A model generated the notes under the pieces. It saw only the letters and a list, made by a program, of their open reading frames with translations. It made no database searches and had not been told where the DNA came from. A stretch of 64,000 nucleotides of DNA, taken from Antedon bifida. Taxonomy: Eukaryota > Echinodermata > Crinoidea > Comatulida > Antedonidae. The stretch covers positions 13,527,501-13,591,500 of the forward strand of contig OY727093.1 in NCBI GenBank assembly GCA_963402885.1, written 5' to 3'. Shown here piece after piece: positions 14,501-29,500 of the stretch. Numbering within the stretch: the first letter of the stretch is position 1; each line of letters begins with the position of its first letter. The translations under genes were made by a program, and so were the position numbers.

Positions 14501-17500
14501 ATTGTAGTAACTTATACTGTGCCTCTTTGTGGGCAAATTTTAATGTAAAATCTATGGAAGCACTAAAGGTGTGCTTCAACAATGCCTTACGCCTGCTCCT
14601 TAATAAACCTAGGTCATGCAGTGCCAGCACCATGTTTGTAGAAAACCACATCTGCTCGTTCTACGAACTACAACGTAAGGTGGTGTTTGGCATGTTGTGC
14701 AGGTTAGGGAGGTCTGACAATATTGTCATAAAATGTATTCATGAATTTGCTTTTCCTTCATCCACTCTACGTAGTAGATGGATGAAGCTACTGTATAGTT
14801 CTAACCACGTGTCTATGTAACGTTGGTTTTTTTTTTCTTTCTTTATATATCTACATATTTATATATATATATGTGTATTCGTTATTTTTGTTGCTGAACT
14901 ATGGAGAATTTTTTTTCCGAAATAAAAGATGAATGAATGAATGAATGAATGAATGGGTGTATGGAGTTCAATAAAGGCAAACCAGGCAAATCCCACGATG
15001 TGTTGTTTCTCAAGGGCATAGGCTACAGTACTACATATAACCTGACTAATGTACCTAATGTACAAGCAATATTATGTGACATTAACTTGCAGTTCATTAA
15101 ATCAGTTTTTATTTTTGCACAACATTTATTTTAAAAACAGCACATTTTATTAGTGAATCCCAATGGACGCTAAATGAACTTAATGAATGAATGAACATCT
15201 GTATGACCTCTTGTACTGTATGCTGATATAGATGCTTTTGATGAAGATTACATCAGTGCTGTGACAACATTATGTGATACTGTAGATCATCATACGACAT
15301 CAGGTGATACTATTAACTACTACAGATATAAGCTAAACAGGAAATAATAGTAATAATGAATAGTGTACAGTACATGGTTCAGGTAAGGTATCATGAATCT
15401 AAAAATAGACCTAGGCAACAACCTAGGAGTACCACATTGTGTCCACAAACTGGTAAAACTGTAACGATGAATAAAGTGAGGAAGCATATCACAATGTCCC
15501 CATGTGCACAATGAATTATTATGACGTAACAAATTCATAAGACCTATTGTGTAGGCTGTCGCAAATTGAAAGTCTCTTCATTGCATTGCAGTTCGGATAT
15601 TAACAGGTACAATAGTGACAGTGGCGTCTTAATTCAAACTGTGGAGGTATACGTGTACGGTTCCTTTTTTTACTGTTAAATTCTTTCAAAGGACCTCATT
15701 GGAAACAAGTTCGTAGAAGACTTTTATGAGTTATCCTTGGCATCCTTCTTGTTTTATTCGGTCTTATGTCTCATGGTTTTTTATATATGCTATTTTTAAT
15801 TGTATGTCTGTGATTTATTATGTACCGATGCCGAAATAAATCAAATCAAAATCAAATCAAATCGTATGTAATGTAGCCCTCTCATGTGAACTTTCAAGAG
15901 GCCGCACTGATTACCTTGTACAGCATACTGTATACTGTATAAGATTATTTTTCATCCTTGTGCTTATTCATGTGGACCATTTTGAAATTGGTCAACCTAT
16001 CCACGTTGACCATTTTACATAAAACCTCAAAACAAGACTTAAACTATCCCACTGATCATGAATTACTATAATATAATTAAAAGAGTATGGACCAAAATAG
16101 ACAACTATTACAATAGACTATAACCAATTAACTGTGTATCATTGATTGATTGACCTCTTATCCAGACTGATGACAGTGTGTAAATGTTAAAAGGTTGTAC
16201 CAGATCAGATTGCTTTAACAGTCTCGTCCAATACATACTTGTATTTCTGTACTTTATAATAAAATGATATAGTTCATTAAGTCATTACTAATAATGATTT
16301 CTAGTATAGAGAGCCTTTTTTGCTTACTGTACAGTACTGTAGCAAGCCAATCAAAAGTTGCTCTGTTTTTTATTTTCTGAATATAAAAAACATGTCCATG
16401 CAAATACAGTAATAGGTATGGAATAATATGGTGCTGATACAGTATTCATTTTACATAACCTTAACACTTTTTTGTTCAGTTCAAAATCTTGTATCTTTTT
16501 AAGTAGGCCTAAAATATTATTTCTACATAACAGTAGTTAATTATACAAAGTGCAGTATCCAGTAGTCATCACTCACTTCAGATAAAAATAAAACCTCCTA
16601 CTGTAGTTAGTCTACAATGATCTGTTATTAGTGAGCAAATATGGAATATGTTTAATGAACATTTTAGCAATAGCAATTTAGTGTTAAAAATAAACCAAAT
16701 ATAGATTAAATCATTCAAAGTGAGGGTATGTCTATTGTGTATAGAATAGAATACATACAGTATAAGATGGGGAGAATTATTGACTGTGAGTGAGGCAGAG
16801 CTGTTGAATACACAGGACAGGTACCCTTTCAACAAATGAAAATATTCTCAACATTCAGCAAATACAAAACATCCATCAATTTATTATTTCATTGAAATGG
16901 GAGAAAATAATGCACAGAACAGTACATCATAATATCAATATACTGTATTCCATAAAATTAAACTTGCAGCACTTCATGGTTAACCCATAGAAAGCACATT
17001 TTGCATTACGCTAATGCATTTTTAAATGTGTATTTTCTAAAAGTAGCTATAAAGACTTACTATATTAATACTTTAAAGAGAAGCAAAATTTGTATAATTC
17101 GCTAGTCTATTAGTCTGACTATTATTATCTTTTATTAATCTGTATTAGTTCTGTTTAAGTGTGCCAAAGACAAATTTATTCATTACTTTTTCAATATAGA
17201 TAATCATCACTTTAGTGAAACTGTACTTCACACACCTAATACAATAGAACCTACATTTTTTGTAAAGTCACACTTTTTTTCCCTTCTTTCTCTTGTTGTG
17301 TAAAAGTATCAACTTATTACAAAAAGCAGCATCTTGGTTTGTACATTGCCTAGAGTGACACCTGTTTCATGATCAAAAACCTTAGCGCTATAATAGTTGG
17401 AGCATGGAGGAACATGATGTGCAAGGCAGGAAGAAGTAGAGAGATGGTGTAGCAGCCTGAAATGAGTGACAGTCAGTAACCCCTTGGAAGAGGGAAAAAG

Positions 17501-20500
17501 CTGACTCAAATAAAAGATGATAATATAACCAGAATTTCAATTTAGCCAGTAAATATAAATTGATTTTCAGTATTTACAGTAATTTTAAATTAAAAGACAT
17601 CAAATCAACATAATGAAAATTTGAGGAGATACTTCATACTTAATGAGAAAACTTATCGAGATAATTCTATGAATAGAACAGTATGCTCGGAAATGTATTT
17701 GTTAATTGTTTTTTCAATCAATATAGCATATTGCTATGAACAGAAGGGATTGGTCAATGATTTCCACGAATTGATTATCAACAATTTGTATTTGTAATAT
17801 TTGTAAGTGGTAATAACCTAAGCGTACAGTAAAACAATACAGTTAACATCCCCGTTTTGTACAAGAGTGTCCAGTTTTGGGCCTATACAAGAATGTCCAG
17901 TTTTGGGCCTGTACAAGAATGTCCAGTTTCGTGCCTGTACAAGAGTGTCCAGTTTCATGCCTGTACAAGAATGTCCAGTTTTGGGCCTGTACAAGAATGT
18001 CCAGTTTTGGGCCTTTACAAGAATGTCCAGTTTTGGGCCTGTACAAAAGTATCCAGTGTTGGGCCTGTACAGGAGTATCAAGTGTTGGGACAAGAGTGTC
18101 CAGTTTCGTGCCTGTACAAGAGTGTCAAGTTTTGGGCCTGTACAAGAGTATCAAGTTTTGGGCCTATACAAGAGTGTCAAGTTTTGGGCCTTTACAAGAA
18201 TGTCCAGTGTTGGGCCTGTACAAGAGTGTCCAGTATTGTACCTATACAACAGTGTCCAGTGTTGGGCCTGTACAAGAGTGTCAAGTTTTGGGCCTGTACA
18301 AGAGTATCCAGTGTTGGGCCTGTACAAGAGTATCAAGTTTTGGGCCTATACAAGAGTGTCAAGTTTTGGGCCTTTACAAGAATGTCCAGTGTTGGGCCTG
18401 TACAAGAGTGTCCAGTATTGTACCTATACAACAGTGTCCAGTGTTGGGCCTGTACAAGAGTGTCAAGTTTTGGGCCTGTACAAGAGTATCCAGTGTTGGG
18501 CCTGTACAAGAGTGTCAAGTTTTGGGCCTGTACAAAAGTATTCAGTGTTGGGCCTGTACAAGAGTATCAAGTGTTGGGCCTGTACAAGAGTGTCCAGTTT
18601 TGGGCCTGTACAAGAGTGTCAAGTTTTGGGCCTGTACAAGAGTATCCAGTGTTGGGCCTGTACAAGAGTGTCAAGTTTTGGGCCTGTACAAAAGTATTCA
18701 GTGTTGGGCCTGTACAGGAGTATCAAGTGTTGGGCCTGTACAAGAGTGTCCAGTTTTGGGCCTGTACAAGAGTGTCCAGTATTGTACCTATACAACAGTG
18801 TCCAGTTTTGGGCCTGTACAGTACAAAGGTATCCAGTGTTTGGCCTGTACAAGAGTGTCCAGTTTTGGGCCTGTACAAGAGTGTCCAATATTGTACCTAT
18901 ACAAGAGTGTCCAGTTTTGTGCCTGTACAGTACAAAGGTATCCAGTGTTTGGCCTGTACAAGAGTGTCCAGTTTTGGGCCTGTACAAGAGTGTCCAAGAT
19001 TGTACCTATACAAGAGTGTCCAGTTTTGTGCCTGTCCACAAAATTGTGAATGATGCGATATTAATTCAAAATGCAACCAGGTGTCAAGTTAATTAAACGT
19101 CAGAATATCATTACCATTTCAAGTTTTCTTTAATTTATCAACTATTAATAAAAAATATAAGCAGCATAATGGTAATGATGAGTTAGAAATTAAAAAATCA
19201 AATGTATTTTCCCCTCACCTGGCTGTTTCTTTCCATTCTGGTAATTCCCCATCAGCCCCCTGATATAGCTCATCCATCTCTGTAAACACGTCATGTATTT
19301 CATGCTCACCGTCATCACCGTTTTCATCCTCACCTAATATGAAGCGTACTCGTTCTTTCGGTTGCTCAACGTACTCTGTACATGGTGGCTCTATGAGAAA
19401 ATAATTTCAAATTTGTTAATGAACATCATAAAGATTATATTTTTAAATGCGAAAAGAAAGTTTTTGGCTTCCTTTAGGGTTAGTGTTAAAAGTGATTGTA
19501 ACCATAGGAATATTTAGCATTAACAACTTAATTTATAATAGGAATTAGCATAATTTGTGTAAAACTTGACATAATAGGCTAGCTTATTTAAGCATCTTTC
19601 ACACCAGCTACATTCGGACTCCCGCAAATAAAATCCCTCTTAATTTCTCAACGCGGCTACTGTACAGTATTTATTTATTTATTTATTACTATCTTTACTG
19701 AGGGTAGCCTATCCAGTTCCAAATAGAACTGATCATTCAGGGCCCTCGATAAAACATACATACAGTACAACACATAAAATATTAAATATTCAAATGACAT
19801 AATATATATTAAAGGCTTAAAATTTACAATGATTATATAAAATTCATATAAAAGTTAAAATCGTTGACAGATAAAAAATATATATAAACATAGAACGAAC
19901 AATATTAACTGGAAATAAATTTTTTAAGTTCACGTTTAAAGGAAATAACATTTTCAGATTGTCGAATGATTTTAGGAATCATATTAAAATACATAGGCGC
20001 TTTATAACTGAAACATTGTTTAAAAATCTCTAAAGAAGGTCGAGGAATAATATAATTGCAATTAGAGATGGATCTGGTAGTAGGTCGACCTCCGGGCTGA
20101 GTCCTGGTTAATCTTCCACTCACTACGTGGCTAGGTCACCCTCTTGAAATGGTAAATAATTCAATAAATAAAATCAGTAGTAGAGGCCTACAATATTCAT
20201 TTTCAAAACATTGCTTTATTTTTTTTCTTTACATTCTTATTATTTAGGTGATTGATGATGAAGTCTCAATTATATAAAAGTTGATGAATGCTTTGATACT
20301 AAATACAGTTGTTTTTTTATTATGATTGCAGTTGTACTAAGCATGCATACTAATTACCTATCTACGTCACTGAGAGCTAGCTTCATCATATCACATTATA
20401 TAATTAATTAATTGTATGATTACTATGGTAACTAAAGTGATCATTTATTATAAAATTATCTAGGGTCTGTCCCGTTAAACTATTACATTTTTAACTAGAC

Positions 20501-23500
20501 ATGAAACTCGTCACTTTGACGAGTTAGTTATCCGCACAACGACAAACGCCACGTGCACGTCATACGTTGGAATATTGCACACAGATAAAGATTATGGCAT
20601 TATGACAAGAACTGAAGAATATGATATGCTGTTAGTGCTGAATTCTGTCAATTTGTGTCATATAGTATATACATGCAAAGAGTATAATCTGTATACATAT
20701 TACATACAGTGTAGAATAGGTGAAATTACGGGACCCGCCATTTATTCCAATTTTTAACATGGCGACGGTATCAAAATGAAACACTTAAATAGCAATTTCT
20801 GGAGGAAATTATCTCAGGAACAACATATTAACGTGTAGAAGAAATTTGAATACGTAAAATATAGATGCGCACCCTTTTAAATGTGATGAACTATTACGCA
20901 AAATATGAAAATACGACTTTTTTTATTCAACTGGCCATATGATGACGTCACAACATCCGATTGGCAAAATGTTTACATGAATTCGTATCTACAATCCAAT
21001 AGCTTCCAGAAAACGTTTTAATCGTGATTATCACATTTTATTCTTACGAGCTATTACAGATTAAAATTTACTGTAAAGATGAAATTAATGACCCACGTAA
21101 TTAAAATTTTTAGGCATGATGACGTCATAAAAATTAAAATATTTTTATCTCATGCTAAAGAAAGTTGATTGACCTACACAATATATAAATTTAGGAGAAA
21201 AAGGAATACAGATAAGCGTGATGCGCTCCATTGAATGTGATGAGCAATAACGAAAGAGACAAAATCCTAATTTTTACATTCGTGTGGCCATACGATGACG
21301 TCACAATGTTTTTTTAGCCTTATCGATGCATGATCCGATATCTACAACTCATCAACTTCTAGATTTTGTAATAAAAATAAATGGTTCACGGTTTACTTTA
21401 GAAACTATGACTGTTTAAAAAAAGACATAATTTTGACGATTTTTTAAGCTTTTTCATAAAAAACGCGCACGAATTGTCTAATTCAACGTGTTCGTATGGC
21501 GTTATTTAAACTGGAAAAGGTCTAAATTGTTTTCAAAATTACTAGGAAAGACTTGAAAAATATAATTCAAGAGAAAAAAATATGTTTTTAACGCTACGTG
21601 CGCACCGCGTGCGTAAAAAATTGCGCGCCCGTGGGAATTTTTGACATGCTCAAAATGACAAGAAACGCATAAAAAGTTGATTAGAAATTAATTTTGCGCA
21701 TTTTGAAATTTTAAATGCGCGTGCGCGCGTAACTTCTTGTGAAACATGCCATTTTTAATCCGTAGAAAGTTTGCCCCTGATATGACTTAAATTTTGTCAA
21801 AGTGTCAATACTAAATGACTTTTGGTTTTTAATCTATAATCAATCATTGAAATTCATAAAATTGCGCGTAAGTCACGTTGCGCAACTATGACGTCATTCA
21901 AAAATAGGAGGTGCACAACTTCACGTAAATGCCCATATGTTGTCAAAGTTATGAAATGTTATGTTTACACATTTTAGAGAAACGCGACTCACAAAAAGGA
22001 AGGAAGGATCCAAGAATAATACAGAAAAAAACTATTGATCCCATACAATAACAAGGAGTTATCCGCTTGGTATACCAAGCGGATAACTAATGAGTTTGTA
22101 TTCACAGACAGGAAGTACAATCATTTACAGATTTGAAAAACAGAAGGAAAACTGGTTTATTTATAACAACATAATTCTTCATGTATCTATCTCTATAAAA
22201 ATAATCTATTTGACAACAACAATGGTTAGTAGAAGTACTGTATTATTGTTATAGAAATCAATAGTATTTTAGTACCTGGGATGCTTCAACCAGTATCTTG
22301 TAATGTTAGTGTCAGCAGGAGAGGATCTTTTGTAACAGAATCCTACAGAAGTGTCATATTAAACCTGAACTTTATTTTTATTGTTGTACATTAGTCCATT
22401 ATCACAATTATTATGCTTAAATTAAATTCTGCTTGCGGCAATAAAATAGGACAAAAAAATATATACTGCAGTATTGTCCATGCGCATGTACTGTAGATAC
22501 TGTAGAGCGTAATGTGCACAGCCATACAATAAGTAAGCAATATTGTAGTAGTGAATGTCATTCATACCTGTACAGTATACAGTACTGAACAGAAGGGGAG
22601 AATTTGATCAGTCCGACAAAAAAAAAAAAAAAAACCTGCTTTTATTTATCAACAAATTCAATTTACTAAAAAAACCCACACATTCTATCAGAAACTATTT
22701 TCATACTATTTTTGTTTTAAATGTGTTATTGTTATGTTCGATATTATACAATTATGAATGATCTTTGTGTATACAATTTTCAATATTTTCTTCAAAAACA
22801 GGTTACTAAACAATGATTGTTAAGTAACCTTGAAGTTCATTTTTCAAAAGTATTAACAATCGAAGACACCAGACATTATCACTGGTATCATAAAATTTTG
22901 AAGATAAACTTAGAGTATACTGTATTATGTCATCGATGCTTAATTACCAATTCATTGTACAGTATGCTGCAGTTTACAATACTTTTTGATTATATCAATA
23001 TTAAATGTTTGTTTTCTGGTTGATTGAATTCAGTTATTTTTACTATCCACTAAAGATTTTTACGACATTCTAAGAACACAGAAACATTTCGATTCTGAGA
23101 GTATGTTATAAAAAACATGATATAATAATCGGCCTCTATGTAAGTTTATTTAATTTGAATTCTCACAGGCACAATAAATAGTATACTGTACATACTAAGT
23201 ATTAACTAACAAAAAAATAAATGGTAAATACTGTACACTAGTAGAAAAGATTAAATGAAAGGATCATAGACAATTTTGGGCTTTAAATAAGACACAGGTT
23301 CAGAGCATACAGTACTGTACTGTAGTACTAGTGATAGAAGTCTTCTCAGATAAGGACTTAAAACTAGAGGTCTAGTATACATATCTCGCTCATGTGCACT
23401 TTATAAGAACCCAGTAAAAATCATGTATATACACTAATATGAAGAATTAGACTCTTCATTCATATTTTCTAAGTTGAACAGTAAGTACAGTAGTGGTAAC

Positions 23501-26500
23501 TAGTACTATAACATCACTGTCAATATATGGATAGTGTGTCACTCTTTCAGTATTTCACCAGTTCATCTAATTTACATAACCAGTGATAACAAATACAGAT
23601 AAGATAAGTCCATTTCTAAAATCAAGATACAAACAGATGGAAAGCACTCCATAATTAGAACCTTTATCTAATTTCTACTTAATTGTCAGCTGTGATAGAC
23701 CGCCCACATAATTCACTACCTTTTACTATAAATATGCTTAATCTATTTCCTCTATAATTAGCTAGAAATCACAGAGAATAGCAACGTGCTAGTGGGTTAA
23801 AAGTTCAGTTCAGTATGGGTTAACATAATTTCCTAGCTAACATGGTAAATAGCTCAGTTGGTGTGTGACGAATTTCCTCTGCGAGTACATTTAAATGCAT
23901 CATATACGTAGGTGTCGACTCCTGGGTGAAGGTGGTGGGCAGGGTGCCACTTAGATTGTTAAAAAGGATCGTGACGTGATGCCTAATATCATGACTTACC
24001 TACTGGTGTTGCCCTCGTTGTTGGTGGAGTTGCTCCTCCAATCTGTATAGATATCCCATTGCCATCATCATCTCCGTTACCTTTCTTCTTCTTACTTCGG
24101 TGCTTATGTTTGTGTCTATTTTTAGATTTTAAAGGTATGTGAACGCCAACAAACACAGCACGATGTCCTAAAATAACACAATATGGAATATTAAAGAATG
24201 TTTTAATCGATAAATAAAGTGTGTAAGTACAGTACAGCTCCCAAGTCTGTGAAAAAAAAAGTGAATTTCGAGTCCTGATGGGTCAGTATTCCCTACTACA
24301 GAACCAAAGTAATCACAAGTTTATTTCTTTCTTCTTTATAATAAATACCTGTCAGTATTACAAAAGCAGAAACACAAAAACACAAGAAATACCTACCACA
24401 CCTCTATTACATGGAAAGGGTAAAAGGACAATCAAAGGTGATAATTGTCTCCAATACACTAAATAACAATAAATTATTTACTGTTGAAAACTGAAGTATT
24501 GGATTATTTTTTGAAGAAAATAATTAAGTAATTAACAAATTCAAATAATTTTAATTGCAACATACAGTACTGCAAATCACATTTGATAATTAGACACACA
24601 GTATAGGGATACGTACCTGTATACTTCTGTATAAACTATAATCAAATAAAACTTATATATGATATTCAGTCAGTGTAATCATATACATCAAGAAACGCAA
24701 GATAATAAATGAAAATTTTCAGCAAAAATAAACTGCTTTGTCATCTACACTTAATAGATTGAGAGATTTTCAATGATAAGGCCTTACATGTATTATTAAC
24801 CTTATTTAAAAAACATCAGATAATATAAAAATCTATATAACCCCCCTTGAAAATGAATCAACATTACAGTATGCTTATGACAATAAAGCTACTATAGTAC
24901 TCTAAAGGAGTACTAGTAGTATTTCAGATTATATGTATCAAGCCAATGATACTGTAGTCAAACACATATCAAAAAAGCAAACAGAACAAACATTATGGCT
25001 GTGTATTATTTTACAGATTTATTTGAATTAATTATTTATTCAACTAGTTTAGCTCAGTCATCAATTTGAATAAAATATTAGACCAAATTTCTTTATGACA
25101 ATAACAGACAAAGTTGACAATTGAATTTAAATAAAAGATGCAACCTTTATAACAATACATACAAAATGAAAACCTACAGTAACTCAGAGAAATTATTCCA
25201 TAAACTTTTACTTAATTTTGACTTAATTAAGGAAATGTTTACTATTATTGATTAAAGGCAATAATAAATAAATTGAGATCTACTGTAAAGCGGGTTCAAG
25301 TTCTTTTTTTTTTCCTAACAGCAGAAAGTGTACATTTCACTTGAGTCATTCACTCTGAATGCATAATGCTTGATTTTTAGATGGCATAGGGCTGTGAAAG
25401 ATGGGCTACTAAAAATAAAATACAAACCACCTGCCACCGGGTACCCATTTATACACCTCGGCAGAGAGAGACCAACGTACTGTAAGTATCTTGCCTAAGG
25501 ATACAAACAATGCTGTGAGAGTTGGATTCAAACTCATGATCTATAATCCAATGTTCAACAGACTGCATCACACGCCCTCACCACACAGCAGAAATACAGC
25601 CTTACTGTATAAGTAAACATTGTCATTAATTAGGTTTATATACAGTACAGAAAGAAATTACTGCTTCGTATCTACGCGTAGCCTACGCGTAGGTAGATCG
25701 TAGGTCATTGTTCTGTCCTACGATGTATTGTTCGTAGCCTACGATGTATTGTTTGTAACCTACGATGTATTGTTTGTAGCCTACGATGTATTGTTCGTAG
25801 CCTACGATGTATTGTTCTCTCCTACGATGTATTGTTCGTAGCCTACGATGTATTGTTCGTAGCCTACGATGTATTGTTATGAAAATTATTTAGGCGCGCC
25901 TACGTAGGGTGGTTCGTAGGGTTAGTAAACACCATTGTCATTGCCTTTAGAAGCATTGACAATGCAAACAAACGATGTATTGTTTGCTAATTAAAATCCT
26001 ATCTAAAGTTAGTAGACGTCAATTTTTGTAACCGCCCTATGCATCGGTTATCCTAATTTGGACGGAAATCCGCAGACGAAATGACATCGGGCCGGTGGAC
26101 CTCAGCTCACGTAGAGAGAGTCGAGGCTAGCCTGTTTCGGCGGCCTACACTAAAAATTATTTAATCCTACCTTGGAATTCCTACGAATTATAAAAACAAC
26201 GACACCTAACCTAACAAAATATATGCAAAACAAATATATATTCCATATTAAGATTTAACATAGGCCTGGCTTAGGCCTTTTAAAATGATTACGACATGTG
26301 TATAGAAAAAAGCCCGACCAGAATTTGGAGTGGAAAAAACATGTGAGCAGTTTCAGAGAGAGAGTATTATGTTTCATGTCATGTGACACAAAATCCAGGT
26401 ACACGATCTTATTAATCGTCGTCAGACCGGCAACCACCCTCTCGTACTAAGTTAAAAAAAACACGTGAACGATTGCGGTAAAGCAGAGAGTATCGCGTTT

Positions 26501-29500
26501 CATGCCATGTGACCAAAAAAACTAGGTTTGTATTAATTACGGTCTTCTGTCGGCAGTCTTTTTGAGCGACCGATTGAACGTTCTGATACTATATTTAGAA
26601 TGAATTGTTTACAATCTTTTTTTCTCGGCATCGTTTCTGGATGGACTAGACGTTCGCTATATTAGTTGGCCTGTTCGTTGCGGTTCACCTGTGTTGGATC
26701 GTGTCTCTACGTTTACATGGTGGGAAATTTATATTCGCCGTTGAGTAGGTAAACATGCACGAAGGAAAAGATTACGATTAAAAAATATTATTTATTTTTT
26801 AGTAATTTACAACTTGGTCCTCCGCCAGTTAAATTTAACACATTAATTTCACACCTTCTTAATTACTTCACTAAGAACATCGCAGAGTTGTTTATATAGG
26901 TTACGAACTCCCTACGAAGTTCAGAAAGTAGCTCATTGAAAGTTGTTTATTGAGGTTACGAAGCCAAACAATGGAACCTACGAAGCCAACAACGTAGCCT
27001 ACGTTCTATCTACGAAGCTACTTCGTAGGAAAAGTTGCAGTACTTTCTTTCTGTACTGTAGTTCCACTATCACCAGGATCTCCAAGTTACAGAACAAAAA
27101 ATCAATTACAAACTAGAAATTACCTGCAATTTCTCCTTCCAAGTCACTCTGAAAATGCCTGGCCTGCTGGTTGCCTTGATCTACTACAGGTCCTGGATCT
27201 TCCATATCCTGAAAAAAAAGAAGTTAATTTACAGTTAAACTCTTTATCATACAGAGCAGATGAAATCTAAATGATACAACTGTAGATGTATATCTATGAA
27301 GTTCAACAATACAGTACTGTAGCTAATAGAAAATGAGACAAGGATATCGTTATAACATTACAGTGCTGACTTCAGGAAGAAATCAATATACAATGACTTC
27401 TGAGAACTGAGAGTATAGCAGCCTTTAATACTGTATACTTACAGTAATTAAGTTTCCATTGCACTAACTTCCATCAGCCCTGATCAACTATATACTATAA
27501 TAATATACACTGTCTGATAAAACACACTCTAGACAGACAAAATACTTATTTGAACAGCAAGATAACAGTCTATATTACGTATATTTTTAATTCTGATATC
27601 AAGTTAGATGTCCTTTAGATCCGGTTCAAGAATACTTTATATTAGATGATTAAGCACTAATATTGAACAATTTAAAGGTTATTTAAATAATCAACTTGAA
27701 CATAAGTAGGCCTAACCATTAAGGTGCATAGTACATTAATACAATGCTTTATTCCTCTACTGACCAAAGTAATTATTCATCAATTGTAATTGCTTTTTAA
27801 TAACTGAGCTACTTTTGATACAGGTTGGTATACAAAAACCAACAAAAGTATTAAGAATACTCTCAAAGTAGGCTACTGTAGTGCTGTACATTACATTTAA
27901 TTTACATAAACAAATACAGGATGTCATTATCAATATCATCAGGTGATAACAATAGCTTGATAATTCCATTTAAAAAAGTTATTTCAACATGTATTTACTG
28001 CACAGTATGTCATCATTCTTGTATTTCATTTCTTGGGAGTACTGAATAGTATGTACCATTGTGCAATACATTAATGTATGTTTTAAGTATTTAGTTGTAT
28101 TCTGTTTATTTATTTATTACTTATTTTGCTATTGCTCAATTGTATTGCAGTATTCTGTATTAATAAGTAACTGTATTAGACAGGAAGAAAAAGACAATAG
28201 ATTTAATCTGATTTTGAAAATTTAAACATAAAGTGTTCATGGAGGAAACCGAAAAACGTTATAGACGTCACTTTGATTTATAGCAAATTATTTTTTAAAA
28301 GAAACAGTGAACAGAAATTTCCAAAAATCAAATAAGAAAACAAAAATACTCTTTGTGAGTGAGTAGTTCAGTGTACTGTACTTTACCTAGAGTTATTGTA
28401 CTGTGCATGCAGATGCAAAATTATATGTACAGTATACAATTAGTCAATATGAAGAATATAGTAACTGTACTATTTAAAGATGTATTGTCCCTTGAAACAC
28501 AAAAAATGGAAAACAAAATTTTCTAAATTTAAATTGGCCATATCAAAGTAATATTAAAGTTATTCACTTTAAGTCGAAAATTTGAGCCAAAAACAACAAG
28601 TTTACGTAATTAACAGGTAAATTAATTTGATTACATTTCGTCTGGAAAATCATCACGAGCGAAAGTAAACAAAGATTTCAAATCACGAGTATGCATTATG
28701 CATGAGACTAATTGGGATTGTTTACAACTCGTCACGGTTGAGAAGGTGTTTTCACACAGATCGCGAGGAAGTTTTATGATTATGCATACAGAGTAGCCAA
28801 ACAAACGCGTTGCATTATGAGATATGTTTTGATCAAAAACTTTGACTGGAAGTCAAAGTTATTTTTTGAACAAAAAAACGTCTGTATTTCAGTTAAATTA
28901 TTATTTTTTGACTAATTTTTGGTGAAAGTTAATTAAACTATTATGATACTTCAAAATGACCCACTTTTTTTCGAAATATTAAAAAAAAAATTTTTTTGGA
29001 ATTAGTCAAAGGGACAATACATCTTTAAATTAAATAAAAAAGAATATGAAAAGCAGAATTTTAAAATACAACAATTACCTTTTTCTTGACCATGGTTAAA
29101 TTAATAATGTACTGTAATAGTTTATTCAAAAATCCTTGTGGAGTCTAGAGTACAGTAGTATTTCCAATCGTTATAACAATTTTTCAAAACAATCTGCCTT
29201 CTACTACACTATTTATCCAACTATGACAAGATGTCAAAGGATACAGTATCACAATTATTGACCTTATGAAATTTGTTCTTCCTTGAATTACAACAGGATT
29301 GAACAATGTAAGTTGTGCTTTGTTTCCTAATTCAGGCCATAGGAATTTATATCCAATTAAGTTTTTAATACTGTAACTTCACAGCTTTATAATATCTTCT
29401 TATAGAACCTTGGTTTTTATTAATTCTGTATCGATCATAAATATAAAACAGGAAACAATGTGTATTAATGATGGAAAAAAAACATAAAGTGCTCCAGGCA

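Noticed and set aside
17855..19042. CRISPR-like array
   Set aside because: There are no unique spacers; the units are contiguous and the genome is clearly eukaryotic with introns.
17857..19096. Three overlapping plus-strand frames of about 390-410 codons and several minus-strand frames
   Set aside because: They are translations of the 26-bp minisatellite. A stop-free unit whose length is not a multiple of three is open in every frame; there is no codon bias or domain.
25717..25881. Possible CRISPR or regulatory array of CCTACGATGTATTG units
   Set aside because: Contiguous 21-bp repeats lying inside a TIR element explain it.
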